NCBI RefSeq assembly: GCF_029869545.1
Contig: NZ_JARWQD010000055.1
Location: forward strand, 1 to 43,364
Reading direction: 5' to 3'
Length of the DNA: 43,364 nucleotides
From: Nocardia wallacei
GTDB lineage: Bacteria; Actinomycetota; Actinomycetes; Mycobacteriales; Mycobacteriaceae
Numbering within the stretch: the stretch's first letter is position 1; the number at the start of each line of letters is the position of its first letter. A program made the translations under genes and the position numbers. Of this stretch, positions 27,424 to 34,769 are shown one piece after another. Under the pieces are notes generated by a model, which worked only from the letters and a program-made list of their open reading frames with translations, had not been told where the DNA came from and made no database searches.

Positions 27424-28488
27424 TCAGCGGACCAGGCCGCGGCCCGTGGTGAGTGGCAGGTCCACCGCGGTGAGGAGGCCGGGCCGGGCGGCTACGACCG
27501 CGGGGACGGTACTGACCAGGCGGGCCGCCGTGCCGACCAGGCCCGCCTTGGCGTGGTCGCCGCCGCTGTAGAGCTGCAGGTCCAGCTGGTAGTCCGGTTC
27601 ACCCTCGATTTCGACTCGGTAGCAACCCTTTCCGGTCGGCTGCGGCCAGTCGGGGGCGAGCGACGGGTGCAGGCGGGTGATGTGCTCCAGGACGAAAACC
27701 TCTCGGCCGGAGTGGATTCCGCTGACCTGGAAGCGGAGTGCCGCGGCGGTTCCGGCGGCGACGCGCTGCCCGGCGACATCGAGCGGCTCCGGTGTCGGCA
27801 GACGGTCGAAATGCTGTGTCACCTCGTCCAATTCGACGTCCAAGGCGGCGGCGAGCTGGCGCACGACGCTGCCCCACGCGAGCGTCAGCACGCCCGGCTG
27901 CAGCAGCAGCGGCAGGTCGTCGAGATCGCGGCCGAAGCCCATGATCTCGAACAGCACCTTCGGATTGTCGTAGGTGGAGTAGTCCATCAGTTCGGAACAG
28001 GTGACCTTGTCGATGCGTTCGCAGCCGCTGGACAGCAGCAGCGGCAGCCAGTCGTTGGCCCAGCCGGGGTCGATCCCGTTGACCCACAGCGACGCGCCGC
28101 CCTCCTCGGCGGCCGCGACGACCGGATCGATCATCTCCGAAGGCACTGTGCCATAAGGGAATTGGAGAAACACCGGACTGCTCGACACCACATTGATGCC
28201 CGCCCGCAGGAACATCTTCAAGTCCTCGACCGCCTCCAGCAGCCGGTCGTCGGCCATGGCCGTGTGCACGATGCAGTCGGGCTTCAGTGCCAGCAGCGCC
28301 TGCGCATCGTTGGTGGCGAGCACGCCCGTCGGCTCGTCGAGCCCGGCGAGTTCGGCGGCATCCCTGCCCGCCTTGTCCGGGCCGGAGACCCAGACGCCGA
28401 CCAGTTCCAGTTCGGGCCGGGCGATGATCGACCGCAGCGCCCATCTCCCGACATTGCCCGTGCTCCACTGCACTACGCGATAGGTCAT
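27424..28488 (-). CDS. DapB-like NAD(P)-dependent dehydrogenase
   Basis: A 354-aa protein with an N-terminal Rossmann fold (MTYRVVQWSTGNVGRWALRS, with the GxxGxx nucleotide loop) of the dihydrodipicolinate reductase-like type. Actinobacterial relatives are annotated as dihydrodipicolinate reductase or amine/diaminopentanoate dehydrogenase-like proteins. It is much longer than true DapB, so a role in lysine synthesis is unlikely. The ATG has GAGGAG at good spacing and lies 10 bp after the SDR gene, giving a two-gene operon presumably controlled by the divergent TetR. The substrate is unknown; catabolic redox chemistry is the inference. Confidence 0.82.
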   Translation of the reverse strand: MTYRVVQWSTGNVGRWALRSIIARPELELVGVWVSGPDKAGRDAAELAGLDEPTGVLATNDAQALLALKPDCIVHTAMADDRLLEAVEDLKMFLRAGINVVSSSPVFLQFPYGTVPSEMIDPVVAAAEEGGASLWVNGIDPGWANDWLPLLLSSGCERIDKVTCSELMDYSTYDNPKVLFEIMGFGRDLDDLPLLLQPGVLTLAWGSVVRQLAAALDVELDEVTQHFDRLPTPEPLDVAGQRVAAGTAAALRFQVSGIHSGREVFVLEHITRLHPSLAPDWPQPTGKGCYRVEIEGEPDYQLDLQLYSGGDHAKAGLVGTAARLVSTVPAVVAARPGLLTAVDLPLTTGRGLVR

Positions 28489-28498
28489 CGTGATCTCC

Positions 28499-29287
28499 TC
28501 ACAGATCCGGAAGTCCCAGTTCGAGATTCGGGCTCTCGATGCCGCCGTCGACCTCGAGGATCTTGCCGGTGACATACCCGCCCGCCCGCGAGCTGAGATA
28601 GACGATGGCGGCGGCGATCTCCCACGGTTCGCCGAGCCGGTGCAGCGGCGTATCCGCCTCCATGCGCTGCTTGATTTCCGGTTGCTGCGCAACGACCTCC
28701 AGCGCGGAGGTCAGGACCGAGCCCACCGCGATGGCGTTGACCCGGATGCGCGGGGCGAGATCCGTTGCGGCCAAACGGGTCCAGTGGGCCAGTGCCGCCT
28801 TCGCGGTGCCGTAGGCGAGGAATCCGCGACCGGGGGAGCGGCCCATCATGGAGGAGATGTTCACGACCGAGCCGCCGTCACCGGCGAGCATGTGCGGCAC
28901 CGCGGCCTGTGTCAGCGCGTGTGCGGTGGAGACGTTGAATCGGAACGCCTCTTCGAGGAATTCGGGTGTCGTGGTCAGGAATGTGTTGGGCATGGTGCCG
29001 CCCACGTTGTTGACCACGATGTCGATGCGCCCGAGTTCGGCCGCCGCGGTATCGGCGAAGGCGGTGACGGCCGAGAGGTCGGACAGATCGCAGGGGACGG
29101 TGACCACCCGGCGGCCGAGGGCGCGGATCTTGCCCGCCACCTCGTCCAGCTGGGCTGCGGTACGCGCGGCGATGGCGACATCGGCGCCCGCCTCGGCCAG
29201 GGCGAGCGCGGTCGCGGCACCGATGCCGCGGCCCGCGCCGGTGACGACGGCGACGCGGCCGTCCAGGCGGAAAGTATCCAGGATCAT
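28499..29287 (-). CDS. Short-chain dehydrogenase/reductase
   Basis: A 262-aa classical SDR. The cofactor motif is [12 protein letters not shown], the stabilising motif NNVGG (NNAG variant), and the catalytic residues are Ser in NISSMMG and Tyr-Lys in YGTAK. The C-terminus has [12 protein letters not shown], typical of FabG-like enzymes. A GGAGGAGG ribosome site precedes the ATG. It is first in an operon with the DapB-like dehydrogenase and is separated from a divergent TetR gene by a palindromic operator, so expression is probably inducible by a substrate or its CoA ester. Confidence 0.9.
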   Translation of the reverse strand: MILDTFRLDGRVAVVTGAGRGIGAATALALAEAGADVAIAARTAAQLDEVAGKIRALGRRVVTVPCDLSDLSAVTAFADTAAAELGRIDIVVNNVGGTMPNTFLTTTPEFLEEAFRFNVSTAHALTQAAVPHMLAGDGGSVVNISSMMGRSPGRGFLAYGTAKAALAHWTRLAATDLAPRIRVNAIAVGSVLTSALEVVAQQPEIKQRMEADTPLHRLGEPWEIAAAIVYLSSRAGGYVTGKILEVDGGIESPNLELGLPDL

Positions 29288-29392
29288 CGGGGCTCCTCCT
29301 CCGGACCTGATGTTCGGCGCGTACTGGGAAGACGGTGGCGGTCCGGTGGCCTACCGGCGGCCGCTCCGGCGTGAGGGCCGTCACACGCAGTC

Positions 29393-29452
29393 TTAAGAAC
29401 AAGCGCTTAACTGTCAAGCTTTGTTTCTTAAAGCGCTGGTGGGCGCTACAGT
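29393..29452. promoter_or_regulatory. Interleaved palindromes: operator of the SDR/TetR pair
   Basis: TTAAGAACAAGC (29393-29404) is an imperfect inverted repeat of GCTTTGTTTCTTAA (29418-29431). A second pair, AGCGCTTAA (29402-29410) with TTAAAGCGCT (29428-29437), overlaps it. The block is AT-rich in a GC-rich setting. TACAGT (29447-29452) is a good -10 for the tetR gene, placing its start site at or next to the GTG 29459, hence a leaderless mRNA. Confidence 0.65.
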
Positions 29453-29458
29453 CCTCCT

Positions 29459-30109
29459 GTGGAGACGGCAACCGCGCGAGAGCGGCTCATCCTGGCGGCG
29501 GAGCGCCTGATCGCCGAGCGCGGTCAGACCGTGCCGCTGCGCGATATCGCGGCGGCGGCGGGGCAGCGCAACAACTCGGCGATCCAGTACCACTTCGGTT
29601 CCCGGGACGGGCTCATCACGGCGGTGGTGGAACATCGGCTGGCGACACTCGAGGTACGGCGGCTGGAATTGCTTGCCGAGCAAGCGGGTTCGGAGGAGTC
29701 CGTGCACGGGCTGCTGGAGGCGTTGGTGATTCCGATGCTCGAGCTGAGCGCACGGCACGGGATCGACCACTACGCGCGATTTCTCGAGCAGATCCGCACG
29801 CACGCGGCCGTGACGGATGCGGCGAATCTCGGTAGCGAGCAACGCACTTCGGTGCGGGTGATCATGCGCGGGCTCGAGCGCGGGCTGCCGGAGCTGCCGG
29901 TCCGGTTGCGGCACCGCCGGATGCGGTCGCTGCCGACGATGCTGTTCGCCTTGCTCGCCGATCACGAACGCGCGGTCGAGGCCGGTCGGGTGGCGGCCGA
30001 CGATCAGGGGGCATGGGGCGAGATCGTCGACATGCTCGCGGGTGCGCTCACCGCGCCGGTCGGCGAGCGGGCGGTCATGTCGCACCCACCTGGCACCATC
30101 GGGTCATGA
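29459..30109 (+). CDS. TetR family transcriptional regulator
   Basis: A 216-aa regulator. The DNA-binding segment is RLILAAERLIAERGQTVPLRDIAAAAGQRNNSAIQYHFGSRDGLI, a normal TetR helix-turn-helix with YHFGSRDGL as the recognition-helix end. GTG 29459 starts 7 bases after a -10 hexamer, so translation is probably leaderless. It is divergent from the SDR operon and linked downstream by an ATGA overlap to a VOC gene. It likely represses both directions through the palindromes at 29393-29437. Confidence 0.88.
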   Translation: METATARERLILAAERLIAERGQTVPLRDIAAAAGQRNNSAIQYHFGSRDGLITAVVEHRLATLEVRRLELLAEQAGSEESVHGLLEALVIPMLELSARHGIDHYARFLEQIRTHAAVTDAANLGSEQRTSVRVIMRGLERGLPELPVRLRHRRMRSLPTMLFALLADHERAVEAGRVAADDQGAWGEIVDMLAGALTAPVGERAVMSHPPGTIGS

Positions 30110-30480
30110 CCGACTCGCCCCGGCTCGCCGCCCCGATCCCGGTGCTGCGCATCTTCGACGTTCCGAAGGCACTCGAGTTCTATTGCGAGTACCTCGGTTT
30201 CACCCTCGACTGGGAGCATCGCTTCGAGCCCGGGTTGCCGCTGTACGCGCAGCTGTCGCGGGCGTCGGCGGTGATCCATGTGAGTGAGCACCACGGTGAC
30301 GGCACACCCGGGACGGTGGTGTGGATCGCTGTGGACGATATCCACGCTTGGCATGCCGAACTGGCGGCGAAGGAGTACGGCTACGCCCGGCCGGGCGCGC
30401 CGGAGGAGGGCCCCGGCGGCCCGGGATTCTCGATCACCGACCCGTTCGGCAACGAGCTGCGGTTCGCGCAGGCGGACTGA
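30106..30480 (+). CDS. VOC / glyoxalase-superfamily protein
   Basis: A 124-aa protein with one complete VOC domain: PIPVLRIFDVPKALEFYCEYLGF at the start, WIAVDDIHAWHAELA in the middle and FSITDPFGNELRFAQ at the end. It resembles the glyoxalase-superfamily proteins often labelled bleomycin resistance, but nothing here shows drug binding. Its ATG overlaps the TetR stop (ATGA), so the two are translationally coupled. Confidence 0.85.
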   Translation: MTDSPRLAAPIPVLRIFDVPKALEFYCEYLGFTLDWEHRFEPGLPLYAQLSRASAVIHVSEHHGDGTPGTVVWIAVDDIHAWHAELAAKEYGYARPGAPEEGPGGPGFSITDPFGNELRFAQAD

Positions 30481-30520
30481 CCTGGCGGATCCCGGCCCGC
30501 GGCGGCTACCGTGGACGACT

Positions 30521-30964
30521 GTGGATATCGCGCATGTGCAGCCGCCCGAAACCCGCGCGCGATGGCGGGCTCTCGGGCAGCCGGCCATGGTGGCGGGCGG
30601 GGCCGCGGCGGTGGTCGCCCTGCTGCACTTCCGCGATCCGCACGTGCCGGGTTCCTACAGCATCTGCCCGTTCTACGAGCTGACCGGGTGGTGGTGTCCG
30701 GGCTGCGGCGGCCTGCGCGGCATGCACAACCTCACCGACGGCCGCCTTCTCGACGCCGTGCACAGCAATGTGCTGCTGCTGCCGCTGCTGGTCGGCTTCG
30801 CGGTGTGGTGGGGCAGCTGGGTGCTGCGCCGCTGGCGCGGGCAGGACGGACGGCCCTTTCCCTTCGCGATCGGGCGCACCAGGCTGTGGCTGATCCTGGC
30901 GGTACTCACCGCGTTCACGGTGCTGCGCAATACCCCGTGGGGGACGTGGCTGGCCCCCGTCTGA
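30521..30964 (+). CDS. DUF2752 membrane protein
   Basis: A 147-aa membrane protein with the DUF2752 signature CPFYELTGWWCPGCGGLRG, a CPxCG motif that looks metal- or redox-related. Three hydrophobic segments are evident (MVAGGAAAVVALLHF, VLLLPLLVGFAVWWGSWVL, LWLILAVLTAFTVL). The function is unknown. GTG 30521 lies just after TACCGT (30507-30512), so a short or absent leader is likely. It sits 40 bp after the VOC gene. Confidence 0.82.
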   Translation: MDIAHVQPPETRARWRALGQPAMVAGGAAAVVALLHFRDPHVPGSYSICPFYELTGWWCPGCGGLRGMHNLTDGRLLDAVHSNVLLLPLLVGFAVWWGSWVLRRWRGQDGRPFPFAIGRTRLWLILAVLTAFTVLRNTPWGTWLAPV

Positions 30965-31017
30965 CCGTTGCGGCGTGGTCGCTGGGGCAACCGCGGCAAA
31001 CTGGGCATGCTGACGGT

Positions 31018-31206
31018 ATGGGCGATTCGCTGAAGGCAAGAGTGCGCGAGAAGATGCTGCGGCAGTTGAACGAGGACGGTGCCCCGGACCCCGAGCAGGA
31101 CGACCCACGCCAGATCTCGGTCGAGACCGACCTCGAGGCCCTGGAGGCGGTTGCCGACGACGACCCGCTGGTGGAGGAACTGGCCACCCGCTACCTGGTG
31201 CCGTAA
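31018..31206 (+). CDS. Small acidic hypothetical protein
   Basis: A 62-aa protein starting MGDSLKARVREKMLRQLNED, then strongly acidic (ETDLEALEAVADDDPLVEEL) and ending RYLVP. No domain is recognised. An N-terminal basic helix followed by an acidic helix suggests a soluble helical protein. No clear Shine-Dalgarno is visible, and it lies 53 bp after the DUF2752 gene. The codon pattern (strong G/C third positions) supports coding. Confidence 0.6.
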   Translation: MGDSLKARVREKMLRQLNEDGAPDPEQDDPRQISVETDLEALEAVADDDPLVEELATRYLVP

Positions 31207-31225
31207 CCCACGGCGGTGGTGCCGG

Positions 31226-32545
31226 TCAGAGGGTGCAGGGGGCCGCGCCCGCGACGGTCTGCGGGGTGAGGCGGGGGCGGGTCTCGGGGACCGGGTTCCA
31301 TTGGCCGTCGGTGCAGGCGTAGGTCCAGCCGGGGCCGTGGTCGACCAGCGTGGACACGGCCTCGACGAGGCGGTCGACATCGGCCGCGGTGCTGCCGAGG
31401 CCGATGCTCGCGCGCAGGGCGCCGTCGACGCCGAGCCGGGCCAGCAGCGGGTGGGCGCAGAACCGGCCGTCGCGCACGCCGATGCCGTGCTCGGCCGACA
31501 GGTACGCCGCCACCCGGCCCGGCTCGAACCCGTCGAGGGTGAACGCGACGATGCCGACGCCGTCGGTACTGTCCGACCAGATGCGCAGGAAGTTCACTCC
31601 CGCAATGTTTTTCAGGCCGTCGCGCAGTCGCTCGGCCAGGCCGCGCTCGTGCTCGGCCACGGCCCGCTCGTCCAGCGCCCCCAGCGCGTCGCAGGCGGCG
31701 GCGAGGGCGGCGACCCCCAGGACGTTCGGCGAGCCCGCCTCGTGCCGCTGCGGGGCCGGGGCCCACCGCGCGCCGGTGGCGGTGACCTCCTCGACGGCAC
31801 CGCCGCCCGCGAGATACGGCTCGGCGGCATCCAGCCAGTCGCGCCGCCCGACCAGTACTCCCGCGCCGAACGGCGCGTACAGCTTGTGCCCGGAGAAGGC
31901 CAGGTAGTCGATGCCGGTCGCCCGCAGGTCGATGCGGCGGTGCGGTGCGAGCTGCGCGGCATCGACCAGGATGCGGGCACCGCACTGATGGGCGATCGTC
32001 GCCAGGCGCTGCAGCGGCAGCACCTCGCCGGTCACATTCGAGGCGCCCGTGATGGCAAGCAGCGCAGCGGGTTTGGTGCACAGTTCGGCGACGAGGCGGC
32101 GGATGGTCTCCTCGATCGTGTCGGCGGCGGGCACCACGCGGCGGCCGTGCCGGGTCCACGGCAGGAAGTTGGCGTGGTGCTCGATATCGAGCACCACGGT
32201 GTCCCCGGGTACGCAGGAGGCCAGCAGATTCAGCGCGTCGGTGGTGTTGCGCGTGAAGACGACCACCTGATCGTCGGCGCAATTGAGCAGGCGCGCAACC
32301 GAACCCCGGCCCGCCTCGTAGCAGTCGGTGGAGATGCGCGAGGCGTAGCCGGCGCCGCGGTGCACGCTGGCGTAGTACGGCAGCAGCTCGGCGACCCGGT
32401 CGGTGACCTGCGCGAGCGCGGGGGCGCTGGCGGCGTAGTCGAAATTGGCGTAGGTGCGAGTTCCGCCCTGTACCAACGGAACTCGCAGATCACGCCCGGA
32501 GACAACGGCGGCCGGGGCACAGGTACGGTCGAGAATTGCGGTCAT
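31226..32545 (-). CDS. Cysteine desulfurase/selenocysteine lyase-like aminotransferase class V (SufS/Csd type)
   Basis: A 439-aa PLP enzyme. The cofactor lysine is Lys221 in AFSGHKLYAPFG, the PLP-stacking His lies in DIEHHANFLPW, and VDAAQLAPHR carries the PLP-binding Asp. Cys363 in RDGRFCAHP matches the catalytic cysteine motif RxGxxCAxP of SufS/CsdA-type desulfurases, so sulfur removal from cysteine (or a related substrate) is likely. There is no suf operon around it. The ATG at 32545 has AAGGA seven bases upstream. A SAM-IV riboswitch in the leader ties its expression to S-adenosylmethionine levels, an unusual and informative context. Confidence 0.85.
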   Translation of the reverse strand: MTAILDRTCAPAAVVSGRDLRVPLVQGGTRTYANFDYAASAPALAQVTDRVAELLPYYASVHRGAGYASRISTDCYEAGRGSVARLLNCADDQVVVFTRNTTDALNLLASCVPGDTVVLDIEHHANFLPWTRHGRRVVPAADTIEETIRRLVAELCTKPAALLAITGASNVTGEVLPLQRLATIAHQCGARILVDAAQLAPHRRIDLRATGIDYLAFSGHKLYAPFGAGVLVGRRDWLDAAEPYLAGGGAVEEVTATGARWAPAPQRHEAGSPNVLGVAALAAACDALGALDERAVAEHERGLAERLRDGLKNIAGVNFLRIWSDSTDGVGIVAFTLDGFEPGRVAAYLSAEHGIGVRDGRFCAHPLLARLGVDGALRASIGLGSTAADVDRLVEAVSTLVDHGPGWTYACTDGQWNPVPETRPRLTPQTVAGAAPCTL

Positions 32546-32548
32546 CAC

Positions 32549-32595
32549 ATCATCCTTCGGCTCCGGGACTCCGTGACGAAAGATGATCGGAGTCC
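32549..32595 (-). promoter_or_regulatory. Riboswitch expression platform masking the Shine-Dalgarno
   Basis: A hairpin with 8-bp stem (32595-32588 with 32573-32566) has a 14-base loop. Loop bases ATCATCTTTCG (32587-32577) are complementary over 11 positions, with one G-U pair, to CGAAGGATGAT (32559-32549), which contains the ribosome-binding site. The 5' stem arm overlaps the last bases of the aptamer. This suggests translational control rather than termination, since no T run is present. Confidence 0.6.
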
Positions 32596-32704
32596 GCGCT
32601 TGCCGTGCCCGGTCGGACAGCGGCCCGGTCGTCACCCGGAGCACCCCACCGCGGAGGAGGGTTGCCGGCCAGCAAGCCGGGGCTTGACGCTGGCACTCAT
32701 GACC
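32589..32704 (-). promoter_or_regulatory. SAM-IV riboswitch
   Basis: On the minus strand the leader runs from GGTCATGAGTGCCAGCGTCA through AAGCCCCGGCTTGCTGGCCG, GCAACCCTCC, CCGCGGTGGGGTGC and CCGGGTGACGACC to GGCAAGCGCGGACTCC. This order of conserved blocks matches the SAM-IV aptamer I recall from mycobacteria, including the GGTCAT / GTGACGACC closing stem and the 3' GCAAGCGCGG element. It lies about 45 bases before the desulfurase start codon, so S-adenosylmethionine binding should repress that gene. Confidence 0.93.
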
Positions 32705-32750
32705 TGTCGCCGAGATTGGCAGAAGCGGGCGGAGCTTGTCAAGCGGGTTG

Positions 32751-33326
32751 TCAGTCCAAGCCCTTGGGGCGGTGATAGTCGCCGTTGTAGTACAGCAGGG
32801 GCGCGGCGATGGGGTCGTCGCCGGTGTTGTCGTGAACCCGCGTGACCAAACCCACGACCAGCGTGTGATCGCCGATCGGGATGAGCCGGTGCACGGTGGC
32901 GCGCACCCAGATCGGGGTGCCGTGCAGGATCGGCTCGCCGGTGTCGAGCCGCGTCCACAGCGACTTGTCGGCGAAGCGCTCCTCGGCGGTCCGGGAGAAT
33001 CGCTGCGCCAGGTGCCGCTGATGCTCGCCGAGGAAGTGCACCACCAGGGAGTCCGCGGCGAGCATGGCCTCGATGCTCGACGAGGTGTGCGCGATATTGA
33101 ACGAGATCAGCGGCGGATCCGCCGACAGCGACGCGAACGACGTCGCGGTGAAACCCACCGGGCCCTTGTCCGCGCCCAGTGTGACGATGGTGACACCGGC
33201 CGGGTAGTGGCGCATGGCGGCGCGGTACTGCGTGGAGGTGATCCCGCTCAGGTCGTCGGGCACCTCGCCCGTGCCCGCCGGATACGCGGCGCGCTGTGCC
33301 GATGGTTGCTTCCCGAGCTCGCTCAC
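32751..33326 (-). CDS. Flavin reductase family protein (HpaC-like)
   Basis: A 191-aa FMN-binding split-barrel flavin reductase. Characteristic segments are [24 protein letters not shown] near residue 45, [17 protein letters not shown], and the C-terminal [11 protein letters not shown]. Such enzymes supply reduced flavin to a two-component monooxygenase; no partner oxygenase lies in the window. GTG 33326 is the annotated start (GGGGAT just upstream). It ends 47 bp before the SAM-IV aptamer, on the same strand. Use in sulfonate or sulfur-compound oxidation is a tempting link to the downstream riboswitch-controlled desulfurase but is only inference. Confidence 0.85.
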   Translation of the reverse strand: MSELGKQPSAQRAAYPAGTGEVPDDLSGITSTQYRAAMRHYPAGVTIVTLGADKGPVGFTATSFASLSADPPLISFNIAHTSSSIEAMLAADSLVVHFLGEHQRHLAQRFSRTAEERFADKSLWTRLDTGEPILHGTPIWVRATVHRLIPIGDHTLVVGLVTRVHDNTGDDPIAAPLLYYNGDYHRPKGLD

Positions 33327-33408
33327 ATCCCCAACCTACGTCTCCCGGGCCTGGAGTATTCCGGGCACGGTGGTCGGCGGAGGGAACGAACTCGGGCCGA
33401 GGATGATC

Positions 33409-33729
33409 TCAGGCGGTGGGATAGCCGCCGTCGGGGCCGAGCATGCGATCGATGCGCTCGCGGTTGATCCGAGCCAGCTCCTGGGCAGATCGGTCCGGGA
33501 TCGTCTGGTGCACAACGGAATCGCAGAGGCGGTCCAGGTCGCCGCGCGACAGCGCCAGCAGTTCGGCGTCCGCGGCCGCGAACAGGGCGGCGCGGTCGGG
33601 GTAGGGGCGCTGGTCGGCGAGTTTCTCCGCCCACGTGACGCTGCAGCAGCATTCGAACAGGGCGTGGACGGCGCGCCCGCGCGGGAGCGTGTTGAAACGA
33701 TCCAGGCCGATGCCCTTGTGCATCAACAT
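33409..33729 (-). CDS. OHCU decarboxylase-like protein, shortened
   Basis: A 106-aa protein resembling the N-terminal part of 2-oxo-4-hydroxy-4-carboxy-5-ureidoimidazoline decarboxylase (urate pathway): LDRFNTLPRGRAVHALFECC, then VTWAEKLADQRPYPDRAALFA. Family members are about 165 aa. Here VVHQTIPD stands where HPRIG would normally appear, and the text jumps to AQELARINRERIDRMLG, which looks like the extreme C-terminal helix. The middle is therefore missing and activity is doubtful. The ATG at 33729 has GGAGG six bases upstream. No other purine-catabolism genes are present. Confidence 0.6.
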   Translation of the reverse strand: MLMHKGIGLDRFNTLPRGRAVHALFECCCSVTWAEKLADQRPYPDRAALFAAADAELLALSRGDLDRLCDSVVHQTIPDRSAQELARINRERIDRMLGPDGGYPTA

Positions 33730-33886
33730 GGTGGCCTCCGAGAAACCGGCGGCGGCGAATCCTGATGTGTTACATGATGCCCCGTAGCCCACCTCGTAAA
33801 ACACTGCCCCACAGCAGATTTAGCACAGGCGTTACATGGCGGCGGGCTCGTGGCCGCGGCGCGGTCAGGGCCGCTACGCTGGGCGA

Positions 33887-34708
33887 ATGACCGATTGGAA
33901 GGCTTTCACAGTCGAGAGCAAGGATCATGTCGCGCAGGTGACGCTGATCGGCCCGGGTAAGGGCAACGTCATGGGGCCGGACTTCTGGCGAGAACTGCCG
34001 CTGATCTTCGGCGAGCTCGATGCCGACCCCGAGGTGCGCGCGGTCGTGCTCACGGGCTCGGGCAAGCACTTCTCCTACGGCCTCGACCTGCAGGCGATGA
34101 GCCCGCTGTTCGGTCCGCTGCTGGCCGATAGGGCCCTGGCGGCCCCGCGCACCGCCTTTCTGCACGATATCCGGCGCCTGCAGGCGGCCGTGACCGCCGT
34201 CGCGGAGTGCCGCAAGCCGGTCGTCGCCGCGATCTCCGGCTGGTGCGTCGGCGGTGGACTGGACCTGATCGCCGCCGCCGATATTCGCCTGGCCAGCGCC
34301 GAGGCCACCTTCAGCCTGCGCGAGGCGAAGGTCGCGATCGTCGCCGACGTGGGGTCGCTGCATCGGCTACCCGGCATCATCGGCGAGGGCCACCTGCGCG
34401 AACTCGCCTACACCGGCAAGGACATCGACGCCGCGCGGGCGGAGAAGATCGGCCTGGTCAACGACGTGCATCCGGATCGGGAGGCGGTGCTCGCGGCGGC
34501 GCACGAGCTGGCCCGGGAGATCGCCGCGAATCCGCCGCTGGTGGTGCAGGGCGTCAAGGACGTGCTCGAGCAGCCGAAGGCGGGCAGGGTCGCCGACGGG
34601 CTCCGCTACGTCTCGGCGTGGAATGCCGCGTTCCTGCCGTCGGAGGATCTCACCGAGGCCATTCAGGCCGTGTTCGAGAAGCGGTCGCCGGAGTTCAAGG
34701 GACGGTAG
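33887..34708 (+). CDS. Crotonase, probably delta(3,5)-delta(2,4)-dienoyl-CoA isomerase
   Basis: A 273-aa enoyl-CoA hydratase/isomerase-superfamily protein that shifts double bonds during unsaturated fatty acid β-oxidation. The oxyanion-hole segments are FSYGLDLQAM and GWCVGGGLDLIAAADIR. In FSLREAKVAIVADVGSLHRLP the acidic residues sit eight apart (Glu of REAK, Asp of ADVG), and an Asp occurs in GGGLDLI. That triad is the pattern of dienoyl-CoA isomerase (mammalian ECH1) rather than a hydratase, which has two Glu. The ATG at 33887 lies just after TACGCT, so a very short leader is possible. Confidence 0.82.
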   Translation: MTDWKAFTVESKDHVAQVTLIGPGKGNVMGPDFWRELPLIFGELDADPEVRAVVLTGSGKHFSYGLDLQAMSPLFGPLLADRALAAPRTAFLHDIRRLQAAVTAVAECRKPVVAAISGWCVGGGLDLIAAADIRLASAEATFSLREAKVAIVADVGSLHRLPGIIGEGHLRELAYTGKDIDAARAEKIGLVNDVHPDREAVLAAAHELAREIAANPPLVVQGVKDVLEQPKAGRVADGLRYVSAWNAAFLPSEDLTEAIQAVFEKRSPEFKGR

Positions 34709-34769
34709 CTGCCGATCACGCGATCGTCTACCGTCACTGCACAACGATCGCGCGTTTCGGACAGGACCG

